From assembly GCF_014851765.1 (NCBI RefSeq), contig NZ_JACVAI010000008.1, positions 248,001 through 312,000 on the forward strand: a stretch of DNA of 64,000 nucleotides, in the 5' to 3' direction. A program made the position numbers and the translations under genes. How positions within the stretch are numbered: position 1 is the stretch's first letter; each line of letters opens with the position of its first letter. The notes beneath the pieces are model-generated. The model searched no databases. It was not told the DNA's origin and saw nothing but the letters and a program-made list of their open reading frames with translations. The DNA comes from Pseudomonas sp. PDM04. Its GTDB lineage: Bacteria > Pseudomonadota > Gammaproteobacteria > Pseudomonadales > Pseudomonadaceae. Shown piece after piece: positions 37,548 through 46,315 of the stretch.

Positions 37548-38048
37548 TCAGAAGATCTCCTTGACGCTTTTGCCACGCTTGGCGGCAATGGATTCAGGAG
37601 ATTGCATAGCCTTCAAACCCTTGAAAGTGGCGTGAACCACGTTTACCGGGTTAGTCGAGCCGTAGCACTTGGCCAGAACGTTCTGAACGCCAGCAACTTC
37701 GAGAACGGCACGCATAGCGCCGCCAGCGATGATACCGGTACCTTCAGAAGCAGGCTGCATGTAGACCTTCGAAGCGCCGTGAGCGGACTTCGTCGAGTAC
37801 TGCAGGGTAGTGCCGTTCAGATCAACCTGGATCATGTTGCGGCGAGCAGCTTCCATTGCCTTCTGGATCGCAGCAGGCACTTCACGCGACTTGCCACGGC
37901 CGAAGCCAACACGCCCTTTACCATCACCCACCACGGTCAACGCGGTGAAAGTGAAGATACGGCCGCCTTTAACGGTTTTGGCTACGCGGTTAACTTGAAC
38001 CAGCTTCTCGATGTAGCCTTCGTCGCGCTTTTGGTCGTTATTTGACAT
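37548..38048 (-). CDS. rpsE: 30S ribosomal protein S5
   Basis: A 166-residue protein. The N-terminal double-stranded RNA-binding-like domain has [20 protein letters not shown] and [16 protein letters not shown], the loop where spectinomycin-resistance changes occur in other bacteria; it looks wild-type here. The C-terminal domain includes [14 protein letters not shown] sequence. S5 contributes to accuracy and mRNA unwinding. Confidence 0.98.
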
Positions 38049-38051
38049 AAC

Positions 38052-38402
38052 TTAGAACTCCAGCCCAGCTTCACGAGCAGCATCAGCCAGCGCCTTGACG
38101 CGGCCGTGGTACTTGAAGCCAGAGCGGTCGAAAGCCACCTGCGAGACGCCAGCGGCTTTTGCACGCGTAGCGACCAGCTGGCCAACCTTAGTGGCCGCGT
38201 CGATGTTGCCAGTGGCACCATCACGCAGTTCTTTGTCCAAAGTCGAGGCACTTGCCAGGACTTTGTTGCCGTCGGCCGAAATGACCTGGGCGTAGATGTG
38301 CTGCGACGAGCGGAACACGCAGAGACGCACGACTTCGAGTTCGTGCATTTTCAGGCGTGCTTTGCGAGCGCGACGCAGTCGAGTAACTTTTTTGTCGGTC
38401 AT
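38052..38402 (-). CDS. rplR: 50S ribosomal protein L18
   Basis: A 116-residue 5S rRNA-binding protein with an Arg/Lys-rich N-terminus (KVTRLRRARKARLKMHELEV) and the end FDRSGFKYHGRVKALADAAREAGLEF. It mounts 5S rRNA on the large subunit with L5. Gaps are 3 bases to rpsE and 10 bases to rplF. Confidence 0.98.
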   Translation of the reverse strand: MTDKKVTRLRRARKARLKMHELEVVRLCVFRSSQHIYAQVISADGNKVLASASTLDKELRDGATGNIDAATKVGQLVATRAKAAGVSQVAFDRSGFKYHGRVKALADAAREAGLEF

Positions 38403-38412
38403 TTGCTATGCC

Positions 38413-38946
38413 CTACTTCTTCTTGGCTTCTTTACGACGGACGACTTCGTCCGCGTAGCGCACACCTTTGCCTTTGTACGGCTCTGGTGGACGGAAGTCG
38501 CGGATCTCGGCGGCCACTTGACCTACCAGCTGCTTATCGATGCCCTTGATCAGGATATCGGTCTGGCTAGGAGTCTCAGCGGTGATGCCTTCCGGCAGTT
38601 CATAATCCACTGGGTGCGAGAAGCCAAGAGCCAGGTTCAGCACTGTGCCTTTTGCTTGCGCTTTGTAACCAACACCGACCAGCTGGAGCTTGCGCTCGAA
38701 GCCTTGGCTTACGCCCTGGACCATGTTGTTTACCAACGCACGAGTGGTACCGGCCATTGCGCGAGTTTGTTGATCGCCATTGCGAGCAGCGAAACGCAGC
38801 TCACCAGCTTCTTCAACGATCTCAACGGACGAATGGACGTTCAGTTCGAGAGTGCCCTTGGCACCCTTCACCGAAAGCTGTTGGCCTGCGAATTTGACTT
38901 CGACACCGGCTGGCAGCTTAACGGGGTTCTTAGCGACGCGAGACAT
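38413..38946 (-). CDS. rplF: 50S ribosomal protein L6
   Basis: A 177-residue protein made of two similar domains. It starts MSRVAKNPVKLPAGVEVKF and ends PEPYKGKGVRYADEVVRRKE, the conserved L6 signature region. It sits near the GTPase centre. Gap to rpsH is 12 bases. Confidence 0.98.
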   Translation of the reverse strand: MSRVAKNPVKLPAGVEVKFAGQQLSVKGAKGTLELNVHSSVEIVEEAGELRFAARNGDQQTRAMAGTTRALVNNMVQGVSQGFERKLQLVGVGYKAQAKGTVLNLALGFSHPVDYELPEGITAETPSQTDILIKGIDKQLVGQVAAEIRDFRPPEPYKGKGVRYADEVVRRKEAKKK

Positions 38947-38958
38947 GCTTATCCCCCC

Positions 38959-39351
38959 TTAGAACACAGTGCAAAGAACTTCGCCGCCGACACCGGCAGC
39001 GCGCGCAGCACGATCAGTCATCACACCCTTGTTGGTGGAGACGATAGACACACCGAGACCGCCACGAACTTTTGGCAGATCATCGACGGACTTGTACTGA
39101 CGCAGGCCTGGACGGCTAACGCGCTTCACTTCCTCGATGACCGGACGGCCTTCGAAGTACTTCAGCTCGATGGACAGCAGTGGCTTGATTTCGCTGCTGA
39201 TCTGATAACCCGCAATGTAACCTTCGTCCTTCAGGACTTTGGCAACAGCTACCTTCAAAGTAGAAGATGGCATGCTTACGACGGACTTTTCAGCCATCTG
39301 GGCATTACGGATTCGAGTTAGCATGTCCGCTAACGGGTCCTGCATACTCAT
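38959..39351 (-). CDS. rpsH: 30S ribosomal protein S8
   Basis: A 130-residue 16S rRNA-binding protein: MSMQDPLADMLTRIRNAQMA at the start and GVSIVSTNKGVMTDRAARA near the end. In E. coli S8 represses the spc operon by binding mRNA at the rplX-rplE region. A 210-base gap with two hairpins separates it from rpsN upstream, unusually long for this operon. Confidence 0.98.
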   Translation of the reverse strand: MSMQDPLADMLTRIRNAQMAEKSVVSMPSSTLKVAVAKVLKDEGYIAGYQISSEIKPLLSIELKYFEGRPVIEEVKRVSRPGLRQYKSVDDLPKVRGGLGVSIVSTNKGVMTDRAARAAGVGGEVLCTVF

Positions 39352-39420
39352 GGGCTAGATGCTCCTAATACACAAAAAATTAGCCTTGCGGCTACTACGT
39401 GTCGCCGAATACAACCGCGC

Positions 39421-39449
39421 AAAAAAAGCACGGGCTCAGGCGAGCCGGG
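39421..39449 (-). terminator. Possible intrinsic terminator inside the spc operon
   Basis: On the minus strand GGCTC/GAGCC form a short stem (39433-39446), followed after CGTGC by seven T residues (39427-39421). It stands between rpsN and rpsH, so it would reduce expression of the genes from rpsH to rpmJ. The 5-base gap before the T-run weakens the call. Confidence 0.5.
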
Positions 39450-39471
39450 TATTCTAGACACACCCCACAAA

Positions 39472-39501
39472 TGAATCAAGCCCCAAAAGGGGCTTGATTC
39501 A
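39472..39501 (-). other. Long perfect hairpin between rpsN and rpsH
   Basis: TGAATCAAGCCCC (39472-39484) and GGGGCTTGATTCA (39489-39501) form a 13-base perfect stem with a 4-base loop. No T-run follows on either strand, so a transcript-stabilising, processing or pausing role is more likely than termination. Confidence 0.75.
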
Positions 39502-39561
39502 AGTTCAAGGTCACCAGTGGTCAGGATCTTGCAATCCCGACCACCCCGACATTGACAGTGC

Positions 39562-39867
39562 TTACCAGCTGGCTTTAACCAGACCTGGTACGTCACCACG
39601 CATTGCCGCTTCACGCAGTTTGTTACGGCCCAGGCCGAACTTGCGGTAAACGCCGTGCGGACGACCAGTCAGGCGGCAACGGTTACGCATGCGCGAAGCG
39701 CTCGCGTCACGTGGTTGCTTCTGCAGAGCTACGGTAGCTTCCCAACGCGCTTCTGGACTTGCGTTCAGATCGACGATGATAGCTTTCAGCGCTGCACGCT
39801 TGGTGGCGTACTTGGCAACGGTGAGCTGACGCTTCAGCTCACGGTTTTTCATGCTCTTCTTGGCCAT
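39562..39867 (-). CDS. rpsN: 30S ribosomal protein S14, zinc-free form
   Basis: A 101-residue protein starting [20 protein letters not shown] and ending [15 protein letters not shown]. It is the long form without the Cys-x-x-Cys zinc motif. It takes part in the small-subunit head. The frame is open to 39933, but the start at 39867 matches the family, with a 13-base gap to rplE. Confidence 0.97.
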
Positions 39868-39880
39868 TTTCCTACTCCAA

Positions 39881-40420
39881 TCAGTTGCGGAACGGGAATT
39901 TGAAAGCACGCAGCAGAGCGCGGCCTTCGTCATCGTTCTTGGCAGTGGTGGTCAGGGTAATGTCCAGACCGCGGAGAGCATCGATCTTGTCGTAGTCGAT
40001 TTCCGGGAAAATGATCTGCTCTTTCACGCCCATGCTGTAGTTGCCACGACCATCGAAGGACTTGGCATTCAGGCCGCGGAAGTCGCGAACCCGAGGCAGG
40101 GAGATCGACAGCAGACGATCCAGGAACTCGTACATACGCTCACGGCGCAGGGTCACTTTGACGCCGATCGGCCATCCTTCACGGACTTTAAAGCCAGCGA
40201 TGGATTTACGAGCGTAGGTCACAACGACTTTCTGGCCGGTGATCTTTTCCAGGTCAGCAACAGCGTGTTCGATGACTTTTTTGTCGCCGATCGCTTCGCC
40301 CAGACCCATGTTCAGGGTGATCTTGGTAACGCGCGGAACTTCCATCACGTTCGAAAGCTTAAGTTCTTCCTTAAGTTTCGGAGCGATTTCCTTCCGGTAA
40401 AGCTCTTTTAGTCGTGCCAT
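39881..40420 (-). CDS. rplE: 50S ribosomal protein L5
   Basis: A 179-residue protein binding 5S rRNA. It starts [20 protein letters not shown] and has the conserved [16 protein letters not shown] and [20 protein letters not shown] segments. It contacts P-site tRNA in the central protuberance. It follows rplX by 20 bases, the place of the S8 repressor site in E. coli; I cannot assess such a site here by eye. Confidence 0.98.
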
Positions 40421-40440
40421 GGTCTTCTACCTAGCAGTGT

Positions 40441-40755
40441 TCAAGCATCAACCGCTTTTTGGGTCGACTTGAAGACACGAATTTTCTTACCGTCTTCTAC
40501 TTTGAAACCAACGCGGTCAGCCTTGTTGGTTTCGCCGTTGAAGATGGCGACGTTGGAAGCGTGCAGTGGCGCTTCTTTCTCGACGATACCGCCTTGTACG
40601 CCCGACATCGGGTTAGGCTTGGTATGGCGCTTGACCAGGTTCAGACCACCAACAACCAGACGGTTGTCAGCAAGAACCTTCAGCACCTTACCGCGCTTAC
40701 CTTTGTCTTTGCCGGCGATCACGATGATCTCGTCGTCACGACGAATCTTTTGCAT
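40441..40755 (-). CDS. rplX: 50S ribosomal protein L24
   Basis: A 104-residue assembly initiator protein with an N-terminal KOW motif (RRDDEIIVIAGKDKGKRGKV) and the typical GGIVEKEAPLHASNVAIFN segment. It binds the 5' region of 23S rRNA near the tunnel exit. Gap to rplN is 11 bases. Confidence 0.98.
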   Translation of the reverse strand: MQKIRRDDEIIVIAGKDKGKRGKVLKVLADNRLVVGGLNLVKRHTKPNPMSGVQGGIVEKEAPLHASNVAIFNGETNKADRVGFKVEDGKKIRVFKSTQKAVDA

Positions 40756-40766
40756 GTCGGATCTCC

Positions 40767-41135
40767 TTACAGCACTTCTGGGGCGAGCGAGACGATCTTC
40801 ATGAACTTCTCAGTACGAAGTTCACGGGTCACTGGCCCAAAGATACGGGTGCCGATCGGCTCTTGCTTGTTGTTCAACAGAACAGCAGCGTTGCCATCAA
40901 AGCGGATAATGGAGCCATCGGCACGACGTACGCCGTGACGAGTGCGGACTACAACAGCAGTCATCACTTGGCCTTTTTTCACTTTACCGCGAGGAATTGC
41001 TTCCTTGACGGTAACCTTGATGATGTCACCGATACCAGCGTAACGACGATGGGAGCCACCCAGCACCTTGATGCACATAACACGGCGAGCGCCGCTGTTA
41101 TCGGCCACATCGAGCATGGATTGAGTCTGAATCAT
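40767..41135 (-). CDS. rplN: 50S ribosomal protein L14
   Basis: A 122-residue beta-barrel protein: MIQTQSMLDVADNSGARRVM at the start and FGPVTRELRTEKFMKIVSLA near the end. It forms an intersubunit bridge and binds the silencing factor RsfS in other bacteria. It is the first spc operon gene by the classical E. coli division, 23 bases after rpsQ; I see no clear separate promoter. Confidence 0.98.
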   Translation of the reverse strand: MIQTQSMLDVADNSGARRVMCIKVLGGSHRRYAGIGDIIKVTVKEAIPRGKVKKGQVMTAVVVRTRHGVRRADGSIIRFDGNAAVLLNNKQEPIGTRIFGPVTRELRTEKFMKIVSLAPEVL

Positions 41136-41158
41136 ATAATTTCTCCGACCCCTAGTCC

Positions 41159-41425
41159 TTAGACTTCCACAGCGCGTTCGAGAACATCAACCAGCGCCCA
41201 AGACTTGGTCTTGGCCAAAGGACGAGTTTCACGAATAGTGACTTTGTCGCCGATGTGGCACTGATTGGTTTCGTCGTGCGCGTGCAGCTTAGTCGAACGC
41301 TTAACGTATTTACCGTAGATCGGGTGCTTGACGCGACGCTCGATCAGAACGGTGATGGTTTTGTCCATCTTGTCGCTGACAACACGGCCAGTCAGCGTAC
41401 GGACAGTCTTTTCGGCTTCAGCCAT
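41159..41425 (-). CDS. rpsQ: 30S ribosomal protein S17
   Basis: An 88-residue OB-fold protein, MAEAEKTVRTLTGRVVSDKM at the start, with DKTITVLIERRVKHPIYGKY and the GDKVTIRETRPLAKTKSW motif. It binds 16S rRNA in the body of the small subunit. The frame opens two codons earlier; ATG 41425 is chosen by family length. Gap to rpmC is 2 bases. Confidence 0.97.
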   Translation of the reverse strand: MAEAEKTVRTLTGRVVSDKMDKTITVLIERRVKHPIYGKYVKRSTKLHAHDETNQCHIGDKVTIRETRPLAKTKSWALVDVLERAVEV

Positions 41426-41427
41426 GA

Positions 41428-41619
41428 TCACTTACCTGCCTGCTGGTTGAGCACAGTCTTCACGCGAGCGATGTCACGCTTAACTTGCGAGAGCAGATGA
41501 GACTGCCCCAACTGGCCAGTTGCTTTCTGCATGCGCAGATTGAACTGGTCGCGCAGCAAGCCGAGCAGTTGCTCGTTCAGCTGCTGTGCGGATTTTTCAC
41601 GAAGTTCATTCGCTTTCAT
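41428..41619 (-). CDS. rpmC: 50S ribosomal protein L29
   Basis: A 63-residue helical hairpin protein ([20 protein letters not shown] to [13 protein letters not shown]) at the tunnel exit, where it helps dock SRP and trigger factor. Its ATG shares one base with the rplP stop (TGATG), so translation is coupled. Confidence 0.97.
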
Positions 41620-42032
41620 CACATCACCGTCCGTTTAACAAAGGAGGTGGCGAGCGGCAGCTTTGCAGCAGCCAGGGCGAAAGCCTCACGCGCCAGCTCT
41701 TCAGAAACACCCTCGATTTCATACAGGACTTTGCCTGGCTGAATCTGGGCAACCCAGTATTCGACGTTACCCTTACCTTTACCCATCCGAACTTCGAGTG
41801 GCTTCTTGGAAATAGGCTTGTCCGGGAATACACGGATCCAGATCTTGCCGCCACGTTTTACGTGACGGGTCAGAGCACGACGCGCTGACTCGATCTGACG
41901 AGCGGTGAGACGACCACGAGCAACAGACTTCAGCGCGAACTCGCCGAAGCTGACTTTGCTACCGCGCAGTGCCAGACCACGGTTGTGGCCGGTCATCTGC
42001 TTGCGGAACTTCGTACGCTTTGGTTGCAACAT
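41619..42032 (-). CDS. rplP: 50S ribosomal protein L16
   Basis: A 137-residue protein, [20 protein letters not shown] at the start, with [20 protein letters not shown] and [12 protein letters not shown]. It lies near the A-site tRNA and completes the peptidyl transferase centre. The stop overlaps the rpmC start by one base; rpsC lies 12 bases upstream. Confidence 0.98.
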
Positions 42033-42044
42033 TTGGCGTACCCC

Positions 42045-42731
42045 TTACTTAGCAGCTTTTTTACGAGGCGCTGGTGCTTGTGGTTTCAGTTCTTCTTGGC
42101 GACCACCAATTACTTCGCCTTTGAAGATCCAAACCTTTACACCGATCACACCGTAAGTGGTGTGAGCTTCGTAGTTGGCATAGTCGATGTCGGCACGCAG
42201 GGTGTGCAGTGGCACACGACCTTCGCGATACCATTCAGTACGTGCGATTTCAGCACCGCCGAGACGACCGCTCACTTGGATTTTGATGCCTTTGGCACCA
42301 ATGCGCATGGCGTTCTGTACTGCGCGCTTCATAGCGCGACGGAACATGACGCGACGCTCCAGCTGCTGAGCTACGCTCTGCGCAACCAGCATACCGTCGA
42401 GCTCCGGCTTGCGGATCTCTTCGATATTGATGTGCACAGGCACACCCATTTGCTTGGTCAGGTCCTGACGCAGCTTCTCAACATCTTCACCTTTCTTCCC
42501 GATAACGATACCTGGACGAGCGGTGTGGATGGTGATGCGTGCAGTTTGAGCCGGACGATGGATATCGATACGGCTTACGGACGCGCTTTTTAGTTTGTCT
42601 TGGAGATACTCACGCACATTCAGATCTGCGAGCAAATAGTCCGCATAAGTCCGACCGTCTGCGTACCAGACGGAGGTGTGCTCCTTGACGATTCCCAGGC
42701 GAATGCCAATGGGATGTACTTTCTGACCCAT
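42045..42731 (-). CDS. rpsC: 30S ribosomal protein S3
   Basis: A 228-residue protein starting MGQKVHPIGIRLGIVKEHTS, with the KH domain motif GIVIGKKGEDVEKLR and the C-terminal RTEWYREGRVPLHTLRADID region. It lines the mRNA entry and has helicase function together with S4 and S5. The frame extends to 42815 over rplV, but the canonical start is at 42731. Confidence 0.98.
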   Translation of the reverse strand: MGQKVHPIGIRLGIVKEHTSVWYADGRTYADYLLADLNVREYLQDKLKSASVSRIDIHRPAQTARITIHTARPGIVIGKKGEDVEKLRQDLTKQMGVPVHINIEEIRKPELDGMLVAQSVAQQLERRVMFRRAMKRAVQNAMRIGAKGIKIQVSGRLGGAEIARTEWYREGRVPLHTLRADIDYANYEAHTTYGVIGVKVWIFKGEVIGGRQEELKPQAPAPRKKAAK

Positions 42732-42744
42732 CTCTTCGACTCCG

Positions 42745-43077
42745 TTACTTGTCAGCAACCTTGACAGTGATATGGCAAGACCGCTTGACGATGCGATCAG
42801 CACGGCCTTTGGCACGTGGCATGATGCGCTTCAGCGAACGCCCTTCGTTGACGAAAACGGTGCTGACCTTCAGGTCATCAACGTCTGCGCCTTCGTTATG
42901 CTCGGCGTTGGCTACGGCCGACTCCAGCACTTTTTTCATGATCTCGGCGGCTTTCTTACTGCTGAAAGCCAACAGGTTGAGCGCTTCGCCCACCTTCTTC
43001 CCGCGGATCTGGTCGGCGACCAAGCGGGCTTTCTGGGCGGAGATTCGAGCGCCCGACAACTTAGCGGCTACTTCCAT
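42745..43077 (-). CDS. rplV: 50S ribosomal protein L22
   Basis: A 110-residue protein ([20 protein letters not shown] at the start). The beta-hairpin segment [20 protein letters not shown] extends into the exit tunnel where macrolides bind; it looks wild-type. Gaps are 13 bases to rpsC and 11 to rpsS. Confidence 0.98.
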
Positions 43078-43088
43078 TTCCTAACCCC

Positions 43089-43364
43089 TTAACGCTTGGC
43101 TTTCTTGTCAGCCACGTGCCCGCGATAGTTACGGGTACCGGCGAACTCGCCCAGTTTGTGGCCGACCATGTCTTCGTTCACGAGAACTGGGACGTGCTGA
43201 CGACCGTTGTGTACTGCGATGGTCAAACCGACCATTTGTGGCAGGATCATCGAACGACGCGACCAGGTTTTCACCGGTTTGCGATCATTCTTTTCCGCCG
43301 CCACTTCGATCTTCTTCAGTAGGTGAAGATCGATAAAAGGACCTTTTTTCAGAGAACGTGGCAC
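43089..43364 (-). CDS. rpsS: 30S ribosomal protein S19
   Basis: A 91-residue protein of the small-subunit head (MPRSLKKGPFIDLHLLKKIE at the start; VGHKLGEFAGTRNYRGHVAD near the end) that pairs with S13. Standard position between rplB (16-base gap) and rplV in the S10 operon. Confidence 0.98.
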   Translation of the reverse strand: MPRSLKKGPFIDLHLLKKIEVAAEKNDRKPVKTWSRRSMILPQMVGLTIAVHNGRQHVPVLVNEDMVGHKLGEFAGTRNYRGHVADKKAKR

Positions 43365-43380
43365 TGTCGTATCCCTCTAT

Positions 43381-44205
43381 TTACTTGCGACGACGGACGA
43401 TCATTTTGTCGGTACGCTTATTACCACGAGTCTTCGCGCCCTTAGTCGGGAAGCCCCATGGCGATACCGGATGACGACCACCAGAGGTACGACCTTCACC
43501 ACCACCATGTGGGTGGTCAACCGGGTTCATGGCAACACCACGAACGGTTGGGCGAACGCCACGCCAGCGTTTGGCACCAGCTTTACCCAGCGAACGCAGG
43601 CTGTGCTCGGAGTTCGAGACTTCACCCAGGGTCGCACGGCATTCAGCCAGCACTTTACGCATCTCACCAGAACGCAGACGCAGGGTCACGTAGACACCTT
43701 CACGAGCGATCAGCTGAGCCGAAGCACCAGCGGAACGAGCGATCTGAGCGCCTTTACCTGGCTTCAATTCGATGCCGTGTACGGTGCTACCAACTGGAAT
43801 GTTGCGCAGTTGCAGAGCGTTGCCCGGCTTGATCGGTGCCAGAGCACCTGCGATCAGCTGGTCGCCAGCGCTCACGCCTTTAGGGGCGATGATGTAGCGA
43901 CGCTCGCCATCTGCGTACAGCAGCAGAGCGATGTGAGCAGTACGGTTTGGATCGTATTCGATACGCTCGACAGTGGCAGCGATGCCATCTTTGTCGTTGC
44001 GACGGAAGTCAACCAAACGATAGTGCTGCTTATGACCACCACCAACGTGACGAGTGGTAATACGGCCATTGTTGTTACGACCACCAGACTTCGACTTTTT
44101 CTCGAGCAGCGGTGCGTGAGGAGCGCCTTTATGCAGCTCCTGGTTGACCACCTTGACCACAAAACGGCGGCCAGGGGAAGTCGGTTTGCATTTAACGATT
44201 GCCAT
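43381..44205 (-). CDS. rplB: 50S ribosomal protein L2
   Basis: A 274-residue protein, one of the largest conserved 23S rRNA binders. It has the RNA-binding centre and the C-terminal GVAMNPVDHPHGGGEGRTSG segment containing the conserved His near the peptidyl transferase centre. It also forms an intersubunit bridge. Encoded 14 bases after rplW in the S10 operon. Confidence 0.98.
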   Translation of the reverse strand: MAIVKCKPTSPGRRFVVKVVNQELHKGAPHAPLLEKKSKSGGRNNNGRITTRHVGGGHKQHYRLVDFRRNDKDGIAATVERIEYDPNRTAHIALLLYADGERRYIIAPKGVSAGDQLIAGALAPIKPGNALQLRNIPVGSTVHGIELKPGKGAQIARSAGASAQLIAREGVYVTLRLRSGEMRKVLAECRATLGEVSNSEHSLRSLGKAGAKRWRGVRPTVRGVAMNPVDHPHGGGEGRTSGGRHPVSPWGFPTKGAKTRGNKRTDKMIVRRRK

Positions 44206-44219
44206 GATGCACCCCTTCC

Positions 44220-44519
44220 TTACTCAGCACTGCTGCTGAAATCGAGATCTTGGCCTGGCTGAAGGGAGATAACTGCCTTCTTCCAGTCATTACGCTTGCC
44301 CAGACCGCGAGCAGTGCGCTTGCTCTTACCCAGAACATTCAGGGTAGTAACACGCTCTACTTTCACGCTGAACAGGCTTTCGACGGCCTTCTTGATTTCC
44401 AGCTTGGTTGCGTCAGTAGCAACCTTGAAAACGAACTGGCCTTTCTTGTCTGCCAGAACCGTAGCCTTCTCGGAAACGTGCGGGCCAAGCAGAACTTTAA
44501 ATACGCGTTCCTGGTTCAT
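44220..44519 (-). CDS. rplW: 50S ribosomal protein L23
   Basis: A 99-residue protein ([20 protein letters not shown] at the start) at the tunnel exit; it is the docking site for trigger factor and SRP. The extended loop [19 protein letters not shown] is typical. Its ATG overlaps the rplD stop by 4 bases (ATGA). Confidence 0.98.
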
Positions 44520-45118
44520 CCCAGCAGCTCCTCGAATTTCTTCACGGCCGACACGGTGATCAACACCTTGTCGTATGCGATCAGACTAACTGGATCGGAA
44601 CCTTGCACGTCACGTACATCAACGTGTGGCAGGTTACGAGCAGCCAGGTACAGGTTCTGATCAACAGCGTCCGACACGATCAGAACGTCGGTCAGGCTCA
44701 TGTTGTTCAGTTTGCCCAGCAGGTCTTTGGTTTTCGGGGTTTCAACAGCGAAATCCTGAACCACAACCAGACGATCAGTACGCACCAGCTCAGCAAGGAT
44801 GGAACGCATTGCTGCGCGATACATCTTCTTGTTCAGCTTCTGAGAGTGATCCTGAGGACGAGCTGCGAAAGTGGTACCGCCGCCACGCCAGATTGGGCTA
44901 CGGATAGTACCGGCACGAGCACGGCCAGTACCTTTCTGACGCCATGGGCGCTTGCCGCCACCGGAAACGTCGGAACGGGTCTTTTGCTGCTTGCTACCCT
45001 GACGGCCGCCAGCCATGTAGGCCACGACTGCTTGGTGAACCAGCGTCTCGTTGAATTCGCCGCCAAATGTCAGTTCGGAAACTTCGATCGCTTGAGCGTC
45101 ATTTACATTTAATTGCAT
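44516..45118 (-). CDS. rplD: 50S ribosomal protein L4
   Basis: A 200-residue protein with the tunnel-lining loop [20 protein letters not shown]. In E. coli L4 also represses the S10 operon through a long mRNA leader; the leader here appears much shorter (see the rpsJ promoter). It lies 12 bases after rplC and overlaps rplW. Confidence 0.98.
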
Positions 45119-45130
45119 GTCAGCTTCCCC

Positions 45131-45766
45131 TTAACCGCGAGCCTTGGCTGCTGGACGTACAACCACGTTGCCGCCAGTAGCGCCAGGAACAGCGCCCTTG
45201 ACCAACAACAGATTGCGTTCAGCGTCCACGCGCACTACTTCGAGGGACTGCACGGTCACGCGCTCAGCGCCCATATGACCGGACATTTTTTTGCCCTTGA
45301 ATACACGACCAGGAGTCTGGCACTGGCCGATAGAGCCTGGAACGCGGTGGGATACGGAGTTACCGTGGGTGTTATCTTGCCCGCGGAAGTTCCAACGCTT
45401 GATCGTACCCTGGAAGCCTTTACCCTTGGACTGACCGGTTACATCAACCAGTTGACCAGCGGCGAAGATTTCAGCTTTGATCAGATCGCCGGCCTGGTAC
45501 TCGCCTTCTTCAAGACGGAACTCCAGAACGGTACGACCAGCGGCAACGTTCGCCTTGGCGAAGTGGCCAGCCTGAGCTGCTGTTACACGCGAAGCGCGAC
45601 GCTCGCCGACAGTGACTTGCACTGCACGATAGCCATCGGTTTCTTCAGTTTTGAACTGGGTGACGCGATTCGGCTCGATCTCAATGACCGTGACCGGAAT
45701 GGAGACACCTTCTTCGGTGAAAATACGGGTCATACCGCATTTACGACCGACTACACCAATAGTCAT
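45131..45766 (-). CDS. rplC: 50S ribosomal protein L3
   Basis: A 211-residue protein: MTIGVVGRKCGMTRIFTEEG at the start, central GKGFQGTIKRWNFRGQDNTH and the GSIGQCQTPGRVFKGKKM loop with the Gln that PrmB methylates in enterobacteria. The frame extends to 45799, but the family start is 45766. It is 80 bases after rpsJ. Confidence 0.97.
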   Translation of the reverse strand: MTIGVVGRKCGMTRIFTEEGVSIPVTVIEIEPNRVTQFKTEETDGYRAVQVTVGERRASRVTAAQAGHFAKANVAAGRTVLEFRLEEGEYQAGDLIKAEIFAAGQLVDVTGQSKGKGFQGTIKRWNFRGQDNTHGNSVSHRVPGSIGQCQTPGRVFKGKKMSGHMGAERVTVQSLEVVRVDAERNLLLVKGAVPGATGGNVVVRPAAKARG

Positions 45767-45846
45767 GTTGTAAACCTCATGAGTGTACGGGGCTTTCACC
45801 CGCTATGGCCGCCCATTTCAGAGCGTTACACGACTAAGACAGAGTC

Positions 45847-46158
45847 TTAGCCGAGGCTGATCTGCACTTCCACACCGGCCGCAAGATCAAGCTTCATAAG
45901 AGCATCAACGGTTTTATCCGTTGGCTGGACGATGTCCAGAACACGCTTATGAGTACGGATCTCGTACTGGTCACGCGCGTCTTTGTTGACGTGCGGGGAG
46001 ACCAGAACGGTGAACCGCTCTTTACGGGTAGGCAGTGGAATAGGACCACGCACTTGAGCACCAGTACGTTTCGCGGTTTCCACGATTTCCTGGGTTGATT
46101 GGTCGATCAGGCGATGGTCGAAAGCCTTCAACCTGATACGGATTTGCTGATTTTGCAT
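45847..46158 (-). CDS. rpsJ: 30S ribosomal protein S10 (NusE)
   Basis: A 103-residue protein, [20 protein letters not shown] at the start. Besides its place in the small-subunit head it acts as NusE, partnering NusB in antitermination and NusG in transcription-translation coupling. It is first in the S10 operon, which has its own promoter 63-91 bases upstream and is separated from tuf by a terminator. Confidence 0.98.
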
Positions 46159-46220
46159 TGGATTTCAGACTCCGGCTGCTATTCCCACCGGGCGCAATAC
46201 GCCCGTTAAAAGGAGGCGCA

Positions 46221-46249
46221 ATTCTATAGACGCCCCAGATAGGTGTCAA
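46221..46249 (-). promoter_or_regulatory. Sigma-70 promoter of the S10 operon
   Basis: On the minus strand TTGACA (46249-46244), a 17-base spacer and TAGAAT (46226-46221, within TATAGAAT). A GC-rich stretch (TGCGCC) follows the -10. Transcription should start near 46214, giving a leader of about 55 bases with one small hairpin (CGGGCG/CGCCCG). Confidence 0.85.
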
Positions 46250-46258
46250 CCCAATAAA

Positions 46259-46283
46259 AAAGCCCCCGCTAAGCGGGGGCTTT
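46259..46283 (-). terminator. Intrinsic terminator after tuf
   Basis: AGCCCCCGC (46261-46269) pairs with GCGGGGGCT (46273-46281); on the minus strand TTTTTATT follows. It ends the rpsL-rpsG-fusA-tuf operon 33 bases after the tuf stop. Confidence 0.95.
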
Positions 46284-46315
46284 CTCAAAGCATCGAAGCG
46301 ATCTCGATAAAGAGA

